Part shown: positions 1 to 6,935 of the stretch, one piece after another
Numbering within the stretch: the first letter of the stretch is position 1
How the letters are laid out: each line of letters starts with the position of its first letter
Source: an uncultured Pseudomonadota bacterium
GTDB taxonomy: Bacteria; Myxococcota_A; UBA9042; CAIXZC01
Direction: 5' to 3'
Length of the DNA: 10,542 nucleotides
Assembly: GCA_937884235.1 (NCBI GenBank)
Contig: CALGBT010000876.1
Coordinates: 1-10,542 of the forward strand
Notes under the pieces: generated by a model
Database searches by the model: none
What the model was told of the DNA's origin: nothing
What the model saw: the letters and a program-made list of their open reading frames with translations, nothing else
Made by a program: the position numbers and the translations under genes

Positions 1-991
1 CACAAGGTACCTGATTGAGCAGGTGGAGGCACCCCTGTATCGGGTCGCAGGAGTCGTTGGTGCAGACGTTGTCGTCGTCGCAACTACCTTCCTGACTGGC
101 GACACACAGTCCGCCTTCGCAATGGTCGTCAACGGTGCAGGAATCCCCGTCGTTGCAGGCTGCGGCATTGGCAACGAAGGTACAGCCGGCAGCGGGGGAG
201 CAGCCATCATCAGTGCAGGGATTCCCGTCATTACAAGCCAGGGCAACCCCGCCAACGCAGGCACCGGCGGCGCACTTGTCGTTGGTGGTGCAAACATCGC
301 CGTCGGAGCACGCGGCCTGGTTGTGCTGGTTGACACAGCCCGTTGCCACATCGCAGGAATCGTCCGTGCAAACGTCGCCGTCGTTGCAATTGACGGTCTT
401 GCCGCCACCGCAAACACCGGCCTGGCAGGATTCTGCGAAAGTGCAATTGTCGGCGTCATTGCAAGCTGCCCCGTCATTGGCTGACACCAGGCTGCAAGAG
501 CCGTTGGCCGCGTTGCAGGCCGCCATCAGACAGGGAGCGTCAATGCCTGTGGGGGCCGGACAGTCGATTTCGGTCCCTGCCTCGACCCGACAGATATAGG
601 GCAGCGCAGAAGTGTCGCAAACCAGGGTGCCATTGCAAAGGTCGCCGTCTTCCAGTCCCAGGCAATCACCATCGGTCTGGCAGTCGCAGGCGACCTCCTC
701 CCCGCCACAAGCCCCAGCAGTGCAATGGTCTCCCAAAGTGCACGGGTCACCGTCGTCACAGTCACCAGCCACAGGCGGAAATGCGCAGCCGCCATTCTCG
801 GTGCAGACGTTCTCGGTGCAGGGATTCTTGTCGTCGCAGATGACCGGCTCGCCGACACAACTTCCCGCATCGCAGTGGTCAGCCACGGTGCAGGCATTGC
901 CGTCGGAGCAGCCGCCGACTTCCAGCACCTCATTGACACAACCCTCCGGTCCGAGGCACTTGTCCAGCGTGCACTGGTTGCCATCGTCGCA
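1..991 (-). repeat. Cys/Asp-rich tandem protein repeats of the first lipoprotein
   Basis: Codons from residue 282 to the window edge encode divergent tandem units that alternate between a 'C-[DN]-D-G-N-x-C-T-x-D-x-C-x(6)-G-C' form and a 'C-x-D-G-D-x-C-T-x-x-D-x-C-x-x-G-x-C' form. A non-repeat segment with 'LEDGDLCNGTLVC' interrupts them (about 590-700). The same interruption sits in the same place in the paralogue at 3788-6934, so the order of modules predates the duplication. The DNA copies are diverged, so this is an old protein repeat rather than a fresh expansion. Confidence 0.8.
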
Positions 992-1834
992 GAGATTAAC
1001 GAAGTTGCCCTCGACCAGGTCCGGTTCGTCAACGTCCCCATCACAGTCATCGTCGATGCCATTACAAAGCTCAGGCACCGCGCTCATGGCATCGCAGTCG
1101 GTAAGGCCGTCGGCCAGACAAACCCGTTGCCCATGGCAAGCGCCAAACTCGTTGGCAATTACGCACGGAGTCGTCAGCGCCAGGGCCACCGACGAATCGG
1201 TGCATGGGCACTCCCCGGCATCGGCAACGCATTGCTTGATTTCTATCCCATCGACAGTCAGCGAATCGACACAGGAAAACCCCCAGGGGCAGTCCCCGTC
1301 TGCGACGCATGGACCACCGCAGAAGTTCCCCCCGGAGCCGTAGTCAATGCAGGCATCCTCGGCCCCACCGGTAGACACGCAGTCACCGCTATCGGTGCAC
1401 GGACGACAGAGATTGGCGAAGTTGGAGACGCAGACAAAGACCAGATCAGCCCCGCCCGTTTCCGCCTGGTTGCAGCTCCAGCCCGGTGGGCACTCGTCCT
1501 GACAGGCCTGAGTGCAGACCCCCTGGCCCAGGTGCTGGACGCACCATCCCGAGAGGCAATCGTCGTTGGCCTGGCAATCGTCAAGGAAACAGCCCTCGCC
1601 TTCCTCGCATTGCGGTCCCGGCAGGTCGGGGGCGACATCGAAGAGCCACACCTCGGCGCCATCTATCGGTGCGGCGTCCACCATCTCCGCACCGCCGGAC
1701 CCGTCGGGTTCCACGGCCAGGTCCTCAACGGGGTCTCCCCGCTGGTCCGGGCCAGCATCAGTCGTGACAATTGTGCCCCCGGGACTGGAGCACGCGACAA
1801 CCAACACAGCGAGCATCAAAGCCAACTTCCTCAT
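1..1834 (-). CDS. Giant Cys-repeat surface lipoprotein, 3' end outside window
   Basis: Read by eye, the minus-strand frame is open from ATG 1834 to the window edge (about 611 codons, no stop), so the C-terminus is missing. The start is supported by AGAGG about 8 bases upstream. Residues 1-15 are a lipoprotein signal peptide (lipobox V-V-A-C15); residue +2 is Ser, not Asp, which is compatible with outer-membrane sorting. Residues 20-75 are an Asp/Glu/Pro-rich linker. Residues 76-210 form a Cys-rich module containing 'DECPPGWSC' and 'CPWGFSC'. Residues 257-270 carry the MopE-like motif 'CNGIDDDCDGDVDE'. From residue 282 onward there are alternating 20-25-residue units of the types 'CNDGNPCTDDGC' and 'CSDGDVCTTNDKC'. 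It is a close paralogue of the protein at 3788-6934 over the whole visible length. The role is inferred only as a rigid, disulfide-rich, possibly metal-binding surface protein. A possible promoter lies at 1875-1903. Confidence 0.9.
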   Translation of the reverse strand, partial: MRKLALMLAVLVVACSSPGGTIVTTDAGPDQRGDPVEDLAVEPDGSGGAEMVDAAPIDGAEVWLFDVAPDLPGPQCEEGEGCFLDDCQANDDCLSGWCVQHLGQGVCTQACQDECPPGWSCNQAETGGADLVFVCVSNFANLCRPCTDSGDCVSTGGAEDACIDYGSGGNFCGGPCVADGDCPWGFSCVDSLTVDGIEIKQCVADAGECPCTDSSVALALTTPCVIANEFGACHGQRVCLADGLTDCDAMSAVPELCNGIDDDCDGDVDEPDLVEGNFVNLCDDGNQCTLDKCLGPEGCVNEVLEVGGCSDGNACTVADHCDAGSCVGEPVICDDKNPCTENVCTENGGCAFPPVAGDCDDGDPCTLGDHCTAGACGGEEVACDCQTDGDCLGLEDGDLCNGTLVCDTSALPYICRVEAGTEIDCPAPTGIDAPCLMAACNAANGSCSLVSANDGAACNDADNCTFAESCQAGVCGGGKTVNCNDGDVCTDDSCDVATGCVNQHNQAACSDGDVCTTNDKCAAGACVGGVALACNDGNPCTDDGCSPAAGCTFVANAAACNDGDSCTVDDHCEGGLCVASQEGSCDDDNVCTNDSCDPIQGCLHLLNQVPC

Positions 1835-1874
1835 GCTTTTCCTCTCAAACAGGGCAGCGAAAGACATCGACCAA

Positions 1875-1903
1875 ATAATGGCACGCCCGGGCCCGCGAAG
1901 CAA
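1875..1903 (-). promoter_or_regulatory. Possible sigma70-type promoter of the first lipoprotein gene
   Basis: On the minus strand TTGCTT (1898-1903) and CATTAT (1875-1880) are separated by exactly 17 bases. Start of transcription would fall near 1868, giving a leader of about 35 bases before ATG 1834. Each hexamer has mismatches to the consensus (TTG conserved in the -35; 4 of 6 in the -10), and the spacer is very GC-rich, so this is a candidate only. It lies back-to-back with the vapBC promoter. Confidence 0.35.
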
Positions 1904-1921
1904 CCACGCATGAGCGCACGC

Positions 1922-1950
1922 TTGACGTAACACTTCTCAGGTATTACTAT
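1922..1950 (+). promoter_or_regulatory. Near-consensus sigma70-type promoter of vapBC
   Basis: TTGACG (1922-1927) and TACTAT (1945-1950) are separated by exactly 17 bases, close to the TTGACA-N17-TATAAT consensus. GGAGG at 1963-1967 is followed 4 bases later by the ATG of the antitoxin gene (1972). The predicted transcript starts near 1957, giving a leader of only about 15 bases. Confidence 0.7.
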
Positions 1951-1958
1951 GTCAGTAA
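1944..1958. promoter_or_regulatory. Inverted repeat over the vapBC -10, candidate autoregulatory operator
   Basis: TTACT (1944-1948) and AGTAA (1954-1958) are perfect inverted 5-base arms around a 5-base centre. They cover the -10 hexamer and the predicted transcription start. Type II antitoxins of the AbrB fold usually repress their own operon by binding such palindromes, so position and symmetry both fit an operator. The arms are short and no second copy was seen, so assignment is tentative. Confidence 0.4.
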
Positions 1959-1971
1959 GAACGGAGGCTCC

Positions 1972-2190
1972 ATGACGCGCATCACATCCAAAGGTCAGGT
2001 CACAATTCCGCTGGAATTCCGCCAACGCTTCGGACTGCTGCCCGGGCAGGAAGTAGAGTTCGTCGAAGAAGATGGGCGCGTCGTAGTGCGTCGCCGTGTG
2101 GAGCACGCTCACCTTGATGGCTGGTTCGGTTGCCTCACCGACATTGACGATGTCGATGAGTTCGTCCGCGACCTGCGGGACCAGGAATGA
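1972..2190 (+). CDS. vapB: AbrB/MazE-fold antitoxin (VapB-type)
   Basis: A 72-residue protein. The N-terminus 'MTRITSKGQVTIPLEFRQ' and the following 'GLLPGQEVEF' and 'GRVVVRR' are the signature of the SpoVT/AbrB swapped-hairpin DNA-binding fold (residues 1 to about 42). Residues 48-72 are an acidic tail ('DIDDVDEFVRDLRD') that in this family wraps around and inhibits the cognate toxin. The start is well supported: GGAGG 4 bases upstream and a near-consensus promoter in front. The stop overlaps the toxin start as ATGA, indicating translational coupling. Expected role: neutralise the PIN ribonuclease encoded next and, with it, repress the operon. The precise VapB subfamily name is inferred from the PIN partner; sequence alone says AbrB-like antitoxin. 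Confidence 0.9.
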   Translation: MTRITSKGQVTIPLEFRQRFGLLPGQEVEFVEEDGRVVVRRRVEHAHLDGWFGCLTDIDDVDEFVRDLRDQE

Positions 2191-2591
2191 TCACTGCGGT
2201 AGACACCTGCGTGCTCCTCGACATACTCGCCGGCTCCAAGGAGCATGGTGCAACTTCACTGGCGGCAATGCTTGAGTGCTCACGCTCCGGTGCCCTCGTG
2301 GTCTGCGACATCGTCTTTGCCGAATTGGCCGCGGCCTTTGACGGAGACCTTGAACGCACGGAGGCCTTCTTGGAGGCTGCGGGAATTCGCCGCATCGCGT
2401 TTACCGCTGAGATGCTGGCAGGTTCTGGCGGCCTTTTCCGGCAGTATCGACGGGCGGGGGGGAAACGCGACCGCATCATCGCCGACTTCCTCATCGGGAC
2501 CCACGCGATGGAGGCGGCCCACCGCCTGCTGACCAGGGATCGAGGCTTCTTTCGGGACCACTTCTCGGGCCTGCAGGTCCTAGAGCCCTGA
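2187..2591 (+). CDS. vapC: PIN-domain ribonuclease toxin (VapC-type)
   Basis: A 134-residue protein, the usual length for VapC toxins. The four acidic residues expected at a PIN metal site are in place: D6 in 'AVDTCVLLD', E46 in 'FAELAAAF', D100 in 'RIIADFLIG' and D118 in 'LTRDRGFF'. VapC proteins are Mg2+-dependent endoribonucleases that cut tRNA or rRNA and arrest translation when the antitoxin is lost; the RNA target cannot be told from sequence. The ATG overlaps the antitoxin stop (ATGA, 2187-2190), and AGGA directly precedes it. All catalytic acids are present and the frame is intact, so the toxin looks functional. It ends 24 bases from the convergent purU stop. The pair sits alone between unrelated genes, consistent with a horizontally moved module, though no integrase or flanking repeat was seen. 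Confidence 0.92.
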   Translation: MITAVDTCVLLDILAGSKEHGATSLAAMLECSRSGALVVCDIVFAELAAAFDGDLERTEAFLEAAGIRRIAFTAEMLAGSGGLFRQYRRAGGKRDRIIADFLIGTHAMEAAHRLLTRDRGFFRDHFSGLQVLEP

Positions 2592-2619
2592 GTCAGGCGG
2601 GACGACGTCCAGCCGTCAG
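2588..2619. terminator. Hairpin between convergent vapC and purU stops
   Basis: GGAC (2600-2603) pairs with GTCC (2607-2610) around a 3-base loop. After one mismatch, GGC (2596-2598) pairs with GCC (2612-2614). CTGA (2588-2591) can pair with TCAG (2616-2619) across an internal loop. It spans both stop codons, so it could act for both strands, but neither strand has a clear U-run after it. Weak bidirectional terminator candidate. Confidence 0.3.
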
Positions 2620-3464
2620 TCGAAGACCACCGTCTTGTTTCCCGACACAAAGACCCGGTCTTCCAGCACCCACCGCAGCGCCTTGGCCAGAACCATCTTC
2701 TCTACGTCCCGGCCCGCCGCCGCCATCTTGCGGGCGGTGAATCGGTGGTCCACATGCTGGACATCCTGGGCAATGATGGGTCCGGCATCCAACTCGCTGG
2801 TGACGAAGTGCGCAGTGGCACCAATGATCTTAACCCCCCTTTCGTAGGCCTGCTGGTATGGCCTGGCCCCGGTAAACGCGGGCAGAAAGGAGTGATGAAT
2901 ATTGATAATACGGCCAGCATGGTCGGCAACGAACTGCGGACTGAGAATGCGCATGTATTTGGCCAGCACCACGTAGTCCGGGGCAATCTCTCCCAGCAGG
3001 CGGCGGACGTCAGCTTCGTGTTCTGCGTGGCTGCAATCAGTTGTCGAAGCAAGGTAGAACGGAACCCCAAAAGACTCGCTCAAGCCCTGCAAGTCGGGCC
3101 GGCTTCCGACCACGCCCACGATCTTCGCCGGTAGATCCTTGTGTGCCGCCCGCAGCAACAGTTCCCCAAGGCAGTGGGGTTCCCGGGTAACCATGGCGAC
3201 GATGCGCCGGCTTCCGGATGCCGTCAGGTCAATGGATGCTCCCGCCGGCAATGCCGCCACCATCTCCCGGCGCAACTCCGCAAGCTCACTGCCCCCCTCA
3301 AAACCGGTGCGCATAAAGAAGGCCCCGGTACCCGGTTCCACAAACTCATGGTTGGAGACAATATTGCACCCACCCCGATAGAGCACCCCGGTGATCTTGT
3401 GGACTAGACCTGTCTCGTCCCGGCAGGAAATTCGCAGCAGCTTCGAACATGGGCGCTTCACCAT
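2616..3464 (-). CDS. purU: Formyltetrahydrofolate deformylase PurU
   Basis: Hydrolyses 10-formyl-tetrahydrofolate to formate and tetrahydrofolate in the cytosol; in E. coli this balances C1 pools and supplies formate for PurT-dependent purine synthesis. Residue numbers count from TTG 3482, the upstream limit of the frame. An ACT regulatory domain covers about residues 15-95 ('LLRISCRDETGLVHKI'). A formyltransferase-fold catalytic domain covers about 93-288, with 'INIHHSFLPAFTGARPYQ', 'IGATAHFVTSELDAGPII' and catalytic-type residues N194, H196 and D232. I chose ATG 3464 because GGAG (3471-3474) lies 6 bases upstream, giving 282 residues against 280 in E. coli. ATG 3476 and TTG 3482 are alternatives. 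It is convergent with vapC. The long leader holds hairpins and direct repeats that may regulate it. Family assignment is firm. Confidence 0.96.
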   Translation of the reverse strand: MVKRPCSKLLRISCRDETGLVHKITGVLYRGGCNIVSNHEFVEPGTGAFFMRTGFEGGSELAELRREMVAALPAGASIDLTASGSRRIVAMVTREPHCLGELLLRAAHKDLPAKIVGVVGSRPDLQGLSESFGVPFYLASTTDCSHAEHEADVRRLLGEIAPDYVVLAKYMRILSPQFVADHAGRIINIHHSFLPAFTGARPYQQAYERGVKIIGATAHFVTSELDAGPIIAQDVQHVDHRFTARKMAAAGRDVEKMVLAKALRWVLEDRVFVSGNKTVVFD

Positions 3465-3611
3465 CCACTTCTCCATGGGCAATTACCGCCCCATGGTAAA
3501 CGCTGGGAGCAGTGGTGTACAGCCAGTCTTCTTCTCAGCGAGGCAATTGCACCGGCCCTTCGTCATGTCGAGCTGTGATGGCCAGCAGCGCCCCACGCTT
3601 TCCCCGCCACA

Positions 3612-3654
3612 TTCACGCTGATAGCCAGCATGAACCCATATCCGTGCGGGTTCA
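3612..3654 (-). promoter_or_regulatory. Pair of mutually exclusive hairpins in the purU leader
   Basis: Read on the purU strand, TGAACCC (3654-3648) pairs perfectly with GGGTTCA (3637-3631) across a 10-base loop. The TTCA at the end of that arm also starts a second hairpin: TTCATGCTG (3634-3626) pairs with CAGCGTGAA (3620-3612) around GCTAT. The second stem has 9 pairs with one U·G wobble. On the plus strand that pair would be an A·C mismatch, so the structure is better formed in minus-strand RNA. The two stems cannot coexist. No U-run follows, and the structure does not match a riboswitch consensus I know. Attenuation-type control of purU is a hypothesis. Confidence 0.4.
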
Positions 3655-3736
3655 CTCAAGGGAGACATTGGTCCAAATCTGGCTGGGATGACCGCAAAAC
3701 GGCCTACACCCTTCGCTGGAGGCCGCTTTGCGTCAA

Positions 3737-3766
3737 GCCAGACACCGCCAGACGCTGCCAGACGAA
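3737..3766. repeat. Three GCCAGAC direct repeats at 10-base spacing
   Basis: GCCAGAC occurs at 3737, 3747 and 3757, each followed by a different triplet (ACC, GCT, GAA). The exact 10-base period places the three copies on one face of the helix, the arrangement typical of cooperative binding by a multimeric regulator. They lie about 20 bases after the lipoprotein stop and about 270 bases upstream of the purU start, outside any gene I accept. Confidence 0.5.
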
Positions 3767-3787
3767 GTGGTTCGACGAAACCAGCCT

Positions 3788-6700
3788 CTACTGCTGGGGC
3801 GGCTCGTATTGGCCCAGAACGCAGATGACCCCTGCCAGATTGGGGGTGATGTCGTTTGCTGCGTAGGTATCGGGCAGGCACGACGGGCCGCCGTTAAAGA
3901 GGTCATGCCAGCCGGCGCCGTTCTCGTAGTGGCTGCCGTTGGTATTGATGAAGATGTCACCGTGAGCATCTGGGGTGCACCCCCCGCGCCGTTTCTGCCC
4001 CGTGCGGATGTACGTGACGTTGCCCGCCACCTGCTGGTGCCAGACGCCCATGGCCTGGTGTTGCTGAAGCGACGGGAATGGCAAGCCTTGTACCAGCTTA
4101 TTGGTGGCCGGGGTCCAACCCGCAGCACACATGGCGTTGTTCTCCTGGTAAGTGGTGATCAATTGGTCGTTCAAGCAGGCCCAGATGCCCGCCACCACCT
4201 GGTATTGGTGCTCGGCCTGGTTGCTGCAACCCACACCCGACTCACAGCCGGCGCTACAGCCGTCGCCATCGGCCACGTTGCCATCGTCGCACTCCTCGCC
4301 TCCTTCCACCACGCCATTGCCACAACAGTCGGGTACCAATTCAAAGGTGCAACCGTCGGCAGGGTCGCAAAGCTCAGCAGTGCACGGATTACCGTCATCG
4401 GGGCAGAGCACGGCATTGCCCGGAACGCAGGTTCCGTCCGTGCAGATGTCCCCGTCGGTGCAGACGTCGCCATCGTCACATGGCTGGCTGTTGGCCGAGG
4501 TGATGCACCCCTGAATGGGGTCACAGTTGTCATTGGTGCAGATGTTGCCGTCGTCGCAGGTGAGCATCCCCGTGATGACACACTCGCCACCGGCGCAGTG
4601 GTCACCCACTGTGCACTCATTCAAGTCCGTGCATTCCGCGTCATTGGGCAGGTGAATACAGCCGGATTGGGGGCTGCAGGCATCGTCGGTGCAAGGGTTG
4701 TCATCGTCACAGGCCAACTCCTCTCCTCCGGTGCAGGCACCTTCCACGCAATGGTCCTCCAAGGTGCAGAGGTCACCGTCGCTGCACGGCACACTGTTAA
4801 ACGAATAGGTGCAGCCATCAAGAGGATGGCAACTATCGGTGGTGCAAAGGTTGTTGTCCTCGCAGCTGACTACTTCGGTGCCGACGCATTTGCCGGCCAG
4901 GCAGGTATCGGCCAGGGTGCAGGCGTTGCCATCGTCGCACTCCCCGGCGAGGGGAGTCTGCTGGCAGCCCGCCTGTGGATTGCAAACATCTGCGGTGCAG
5001 GGATTACCGTCATCACACTCAAACATGCCGCTCCCCAGACACTCTCCCAGGTGGCAGGCATCATCGGTGGTGCATTTGTTCCCGTCATTGCAGGGAGCCG
5101 TATTGAGTTCGTGGACGCAACCCTGCACCGGGTCACACGAATCTGTGGTACAGAGGTTGCCGTCATTGCAGTCCAGGACGCCGTCGAAGAGACAGGCCTT
5201 GTCCTGGCAATGATCATTAATGGTGCAGGCATTGCCATCATCGCAGCCCCCGTCTTGGGCAAGAAAGATACACCCGAGGCCGGCATCACAGCTATCGTTA
5301 GTGCAGGGGTTGGCATCTTCGCACAGCAGGCTTCCCTCCCCCGCCACACACTCACCTGCAACACAGGCATCCCCTACGGTACAGACGTCGCCATCGCTGC
5401 AAGGACCGTCCAAAGAACCGTGGACACAGCCAATGCCGAGTTCACAGGAATCCGCGGTACAAGGATTGCCGTCGTTGCAGTTGACATCCTCCCCGGCCTG
5501 GCAACTCCCATCCGCGCAGGTGTCACCAAGAGTGCACGGGTCCCCATCGTCACACGGCCACCCCTGGTGATCAGGCGCAAAACCGCAGGCACCGCTAAGG
5601 GGGTCGCAACTGCTGGTCAGGCAGGGGGCATCCCCTCCCTCGGGTTCGGGACAGACCACGATGGTGTCGGAGTCGACCCGACATTGATAGGGCAGTTTTG
5701 ACAGGTCGCAGACAAGGGTTCCATTGCAAAGGTCCCCGTCTTCCAGGGCCTGACAGTCGGCATCTTGCAGACAGTCGCAGGCGGTTGAGAATCCGCTGCA
5801 GACTCCGTCCAGGCAACTGTCCCCAACACTACAGGGGTCACCGTCGTCACACCCGGCGAAGTTGGGTTCGAAATGGCATCCTCCGGCCTCGTTACAGGTA
5901 TCGTCGGTACACGGATTGTCGTCGTCACACTCCACCGGGGTGCCCAGGCAGATTCCCTGAACGCACAGGTCTGCTACCGTGCAGGGATTCCCGTCCTCGC
6001 ACTCGTCGCCGTCCAGGGCTGCATGCTCGCAGCCTGCTTCTCCGGCGCAAAGGTCCGCGGTACATTCATCGCCATCGTCACAGAGGTTGACGAAATCCCC
6101 GCCCTGGGTTGCGGGTTCATCGACATCGTCGTCGCAATCGTCATCCACCCCGTTGCAAATCTCAGTGACCGGGGTCAAGGCATCGCAGGCCGATAGACCA
6201 TCGTCGGTGCAAACCCGCTTGCCCGTGCAGCTGCCAGCCTCATTGCTCACCGCACACGGGGTCCACAAGCCCAGTTCCACGGAACGGGCGCCGCACGGAC
6301 AGACTCCGGTGTCGGCCACGCATTGCTGGGTGCTGACACCATCCACGGTCACCGCCTCGACACACGAAAAGCCCCACGGGCAATCTTCATCGGAGAGACA
6401 TGCTCCGCCGCAGAAGCTCCCCTCTTCTCCATAGTCGACACAGACATCTTCGGCCCCGCCCACGCTCTTGCAGTTGTCGCTGTTGCCGCATGGCTTGCAG
6501 AGGTTCGCCACCTGGGAGACGCAGACAAAGAGCAGGTCCGGCCCCCCACCGGACACCTGCTGGCAACTCCAACCGGGGGAACATTCTTCCTGGCAGGCGA
6601 TGGTGCAGACCGCGTCTCCCAGGTGGTCAACGCACCACCCCGACTGACAGTCGCTATTCTCACTGCAGGGGTCGAGAAAGCAGCCCTCGCCCGCTTCGCA

Positions 6701-6934
6701 GCCAAGAGTGGGCGGCAGGTCGTTGGCCAGATCAAAGACCAGGTCCAGTCCCGTATCTTCTTGCTGGTGCAGTTCCACGGCGATGCCATCTGGTTCAGGG
6801 GTCATCTCGACGGCCTGAGCGTCACTCTGCCCCTGCGTATCCCGCTGGTCCGGCGTTGCCTTGACGATACTCCCGCCGTTGCCACAGGCCCACAACAAGG
6901 TCGCCAGCATCAAGCAAACAAATAGTGGCCGCAT
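3788..6934 (-). CDS. Giant Cys-repeat surface lipoprotein (1048 aa)
   Basis: The frame extends upstream to 7054, but ATG 6934 is the better start: AGGAGG lies 5 bases before it and a lipoprotein signal follows (lipobox L-W-A-C17, +2 Gly). Residues 18-78 are an Asp/Glu-rich linker. Residues 79-214 form a Cys-rich module ('EECSPGWSC', 'CPWGFSC'). About 260-273 is a MopE-like motif ('CNGVDDDCDDDVDE'); MopE-type segments bind copper or calcium in some proteins. Residues 284-870 hold about ten two-part Cys/Asp repeats. About 871-903 is a myxococcal disulfide repeat (TIGR02232/DUF4215-like, 'CDDGNVADGDGCS'). Residues 904-1048 are an unrecognised Trp/Gly-rich domain with at least five Cys. It is a paralogue of the gene at 1-1834. 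It lies 138 bases downstream of the repeat-protein gene on the same strand and may be co-transcribed. Outer-membrane surface location is inferred; no enzymatic motif was seen. Confidence 0.93.
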   Translation of the reverse strand: MRPLFVCLMLATLLWACGNGGSIVKATPDQRDTQGQSDAQAVEMTPEPDGIAVELHQQEDTGLDLVFDLANDLPPTLGCEAGEGCFLDPCSENSDCQSGWCVDHLGDAVCTIACQEECSPGWSCQQVSGGGPDLLFVCVSQVANLCKPCGNSDNCKSVGGAEDVCVDYGEEGSFCGGACLSDEDCPWGFSCVEAVTVDGVSTQQCVADTGVCPCGARSVELGLWTPCAVSNEAGSCTGKRVCTDDGLSACDALTPVTEICNGVDDDCDDDVDEPATQGGDFVNLCDDGDECTADLCAGEAGCEHAALDGDECEDGNPCTVADLCVQGICLGTPVECDDDNPCTDDTCNEAGGCHFEPNFAGCDDGDPCSVGDSCLDGVCSGFSTACDCLQDADCQALEDGDLCNGTLVCDLSKLPYQCRVDSDTIVVCPEPEGGDAPCLTSSCDPLSGACGFAPDHQGWPCDDGDPCTLGDTCADGSCQAGEDVNCNDGNPCTADSCELGIGCVHGSLDGPCSDGDVCTVGDACVAGECVAGEGSLLCEDANPCTNDSCDAGLGCIFLAQDGGCDDGNACTINDHCQDKACLFDGVLDCNDGNLCTTDSCDPVQGCVHELNTAPCNDGNKCTTDDACHLGECLGSGMFECDDGNPCTADVCNPQAGCQQTPLAGECDDGNACTLADTCLAGKCVGTEVVSCEDNNLCTTDSCHPLDGCTYSFNSVPCSDGDLCTLEDHCVEGACTGGEELACDDDNPCTDDACSPQSGCIHLPNDAECTDLNECTVGDHCAGGECVITGMLTCDDGNICTNDNCDPIQGCITSANSQPCDDGDVCTDGDICTDGTCVPGNAVLCPDDGNPCTAELCDPADGCTFELVPDCCGNGVVEGGEECDDGNVADGDGCSAGCESGVGCSNQAEHQYQVVAGIWACLNDQLITTYQENNAMCAAGWTPATNKLVQGLPFPSLQQHQAMGVWHQQVAGNVTYIRTGQKRRGGCTPDAHGDIFINTNGSHYENGAGWHDLFNGGPSCLPDTYAANDITPNLAGVICVLGQYEPPQQ
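4325..6085 (-). repeat. About ten alternating Cys/Asp two-part repeats in the 1048-aa lipoprotein
   Basis: Residues 284-870 alternate type 1 units ('CDDGNPCTADVCNPQAGC'-like, ending in Gly-Cys) and type 2 units ('CDDGNACTLADTCLAGKC'-like, ending in Gly-x-Cys), about 42-46 residues per pair. Each half has four Cys and several Asp, which suggests disulfide-locked, possibly cation-binding modules. One non-repeat insert ('LEDGDLCNGTLVC') interrupts the series, as in the paralogue at the left edge. The DNA is diverged between units, but the conserved Cys-Asp-Asp-Gly codons give a visible periodicity and create long spurious open frames on the opposite strand. Confidence 0.85.
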
Positions 6935-6935
6935 A

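Larger units (their letters stand above)
3465..3787. other. Noncoding region upstream of purU
   Basis: These 323 bases separate the stop of the 1048-residue lipoprotein from purU on the same strand. I see no convincing gene: a minus-strand open frame of 132 codons (3483-3881) runs into the lipoprotein's C-terminal coding sequence in another frame and has no recognisable features. The region holds three GCCAGAC direct repeats at 10-base spacing (3737-3766), two overlapping mutually exclusive hairpins (3612-3654), a GCAATTGC palindrome (3543-3550) and the purU ribosome binding site. A TTGACG on the minus strand (3731-3736) could be a -35, but no good -10 lies 16-18 bases further on. I saw no strong terminator for the lipoprotein gene. 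Confidence 0.6.

Noticed and set aside
725..1930. 401-codon plus-strand open frame, and the similar one at 23-484
   Set aside because: Both are codon-aligned antisense shadows of the left-edge lipoprotein, which has a signal peptide, ribosome binding site and paralogue. The first also runs through that gene's promoter region.
3483..3881. 132-codon minus-strand frame between the giant lipoprotein and purU
   Set aside because: Its first third lies in another frame of the lipoprotein's C-terminal coding sequence. The rest has Arg/Pro-rich noncoding-like composition and no known features or ribosome binding site.
3728..5701. 657-codon open frame on the plus strand opposite the Cys repeats of the giant lipoprotein, with a repetitive 'GADVAVVA'-like product
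   Set aside because: It is the exact codon-aligned antisense of conserved Cys-Asp-Gly codons (TGC/GAC/GGC read as GCA/GTC/GCC), which rarely make stops. It has no ribosome binding site or recognisable domain.
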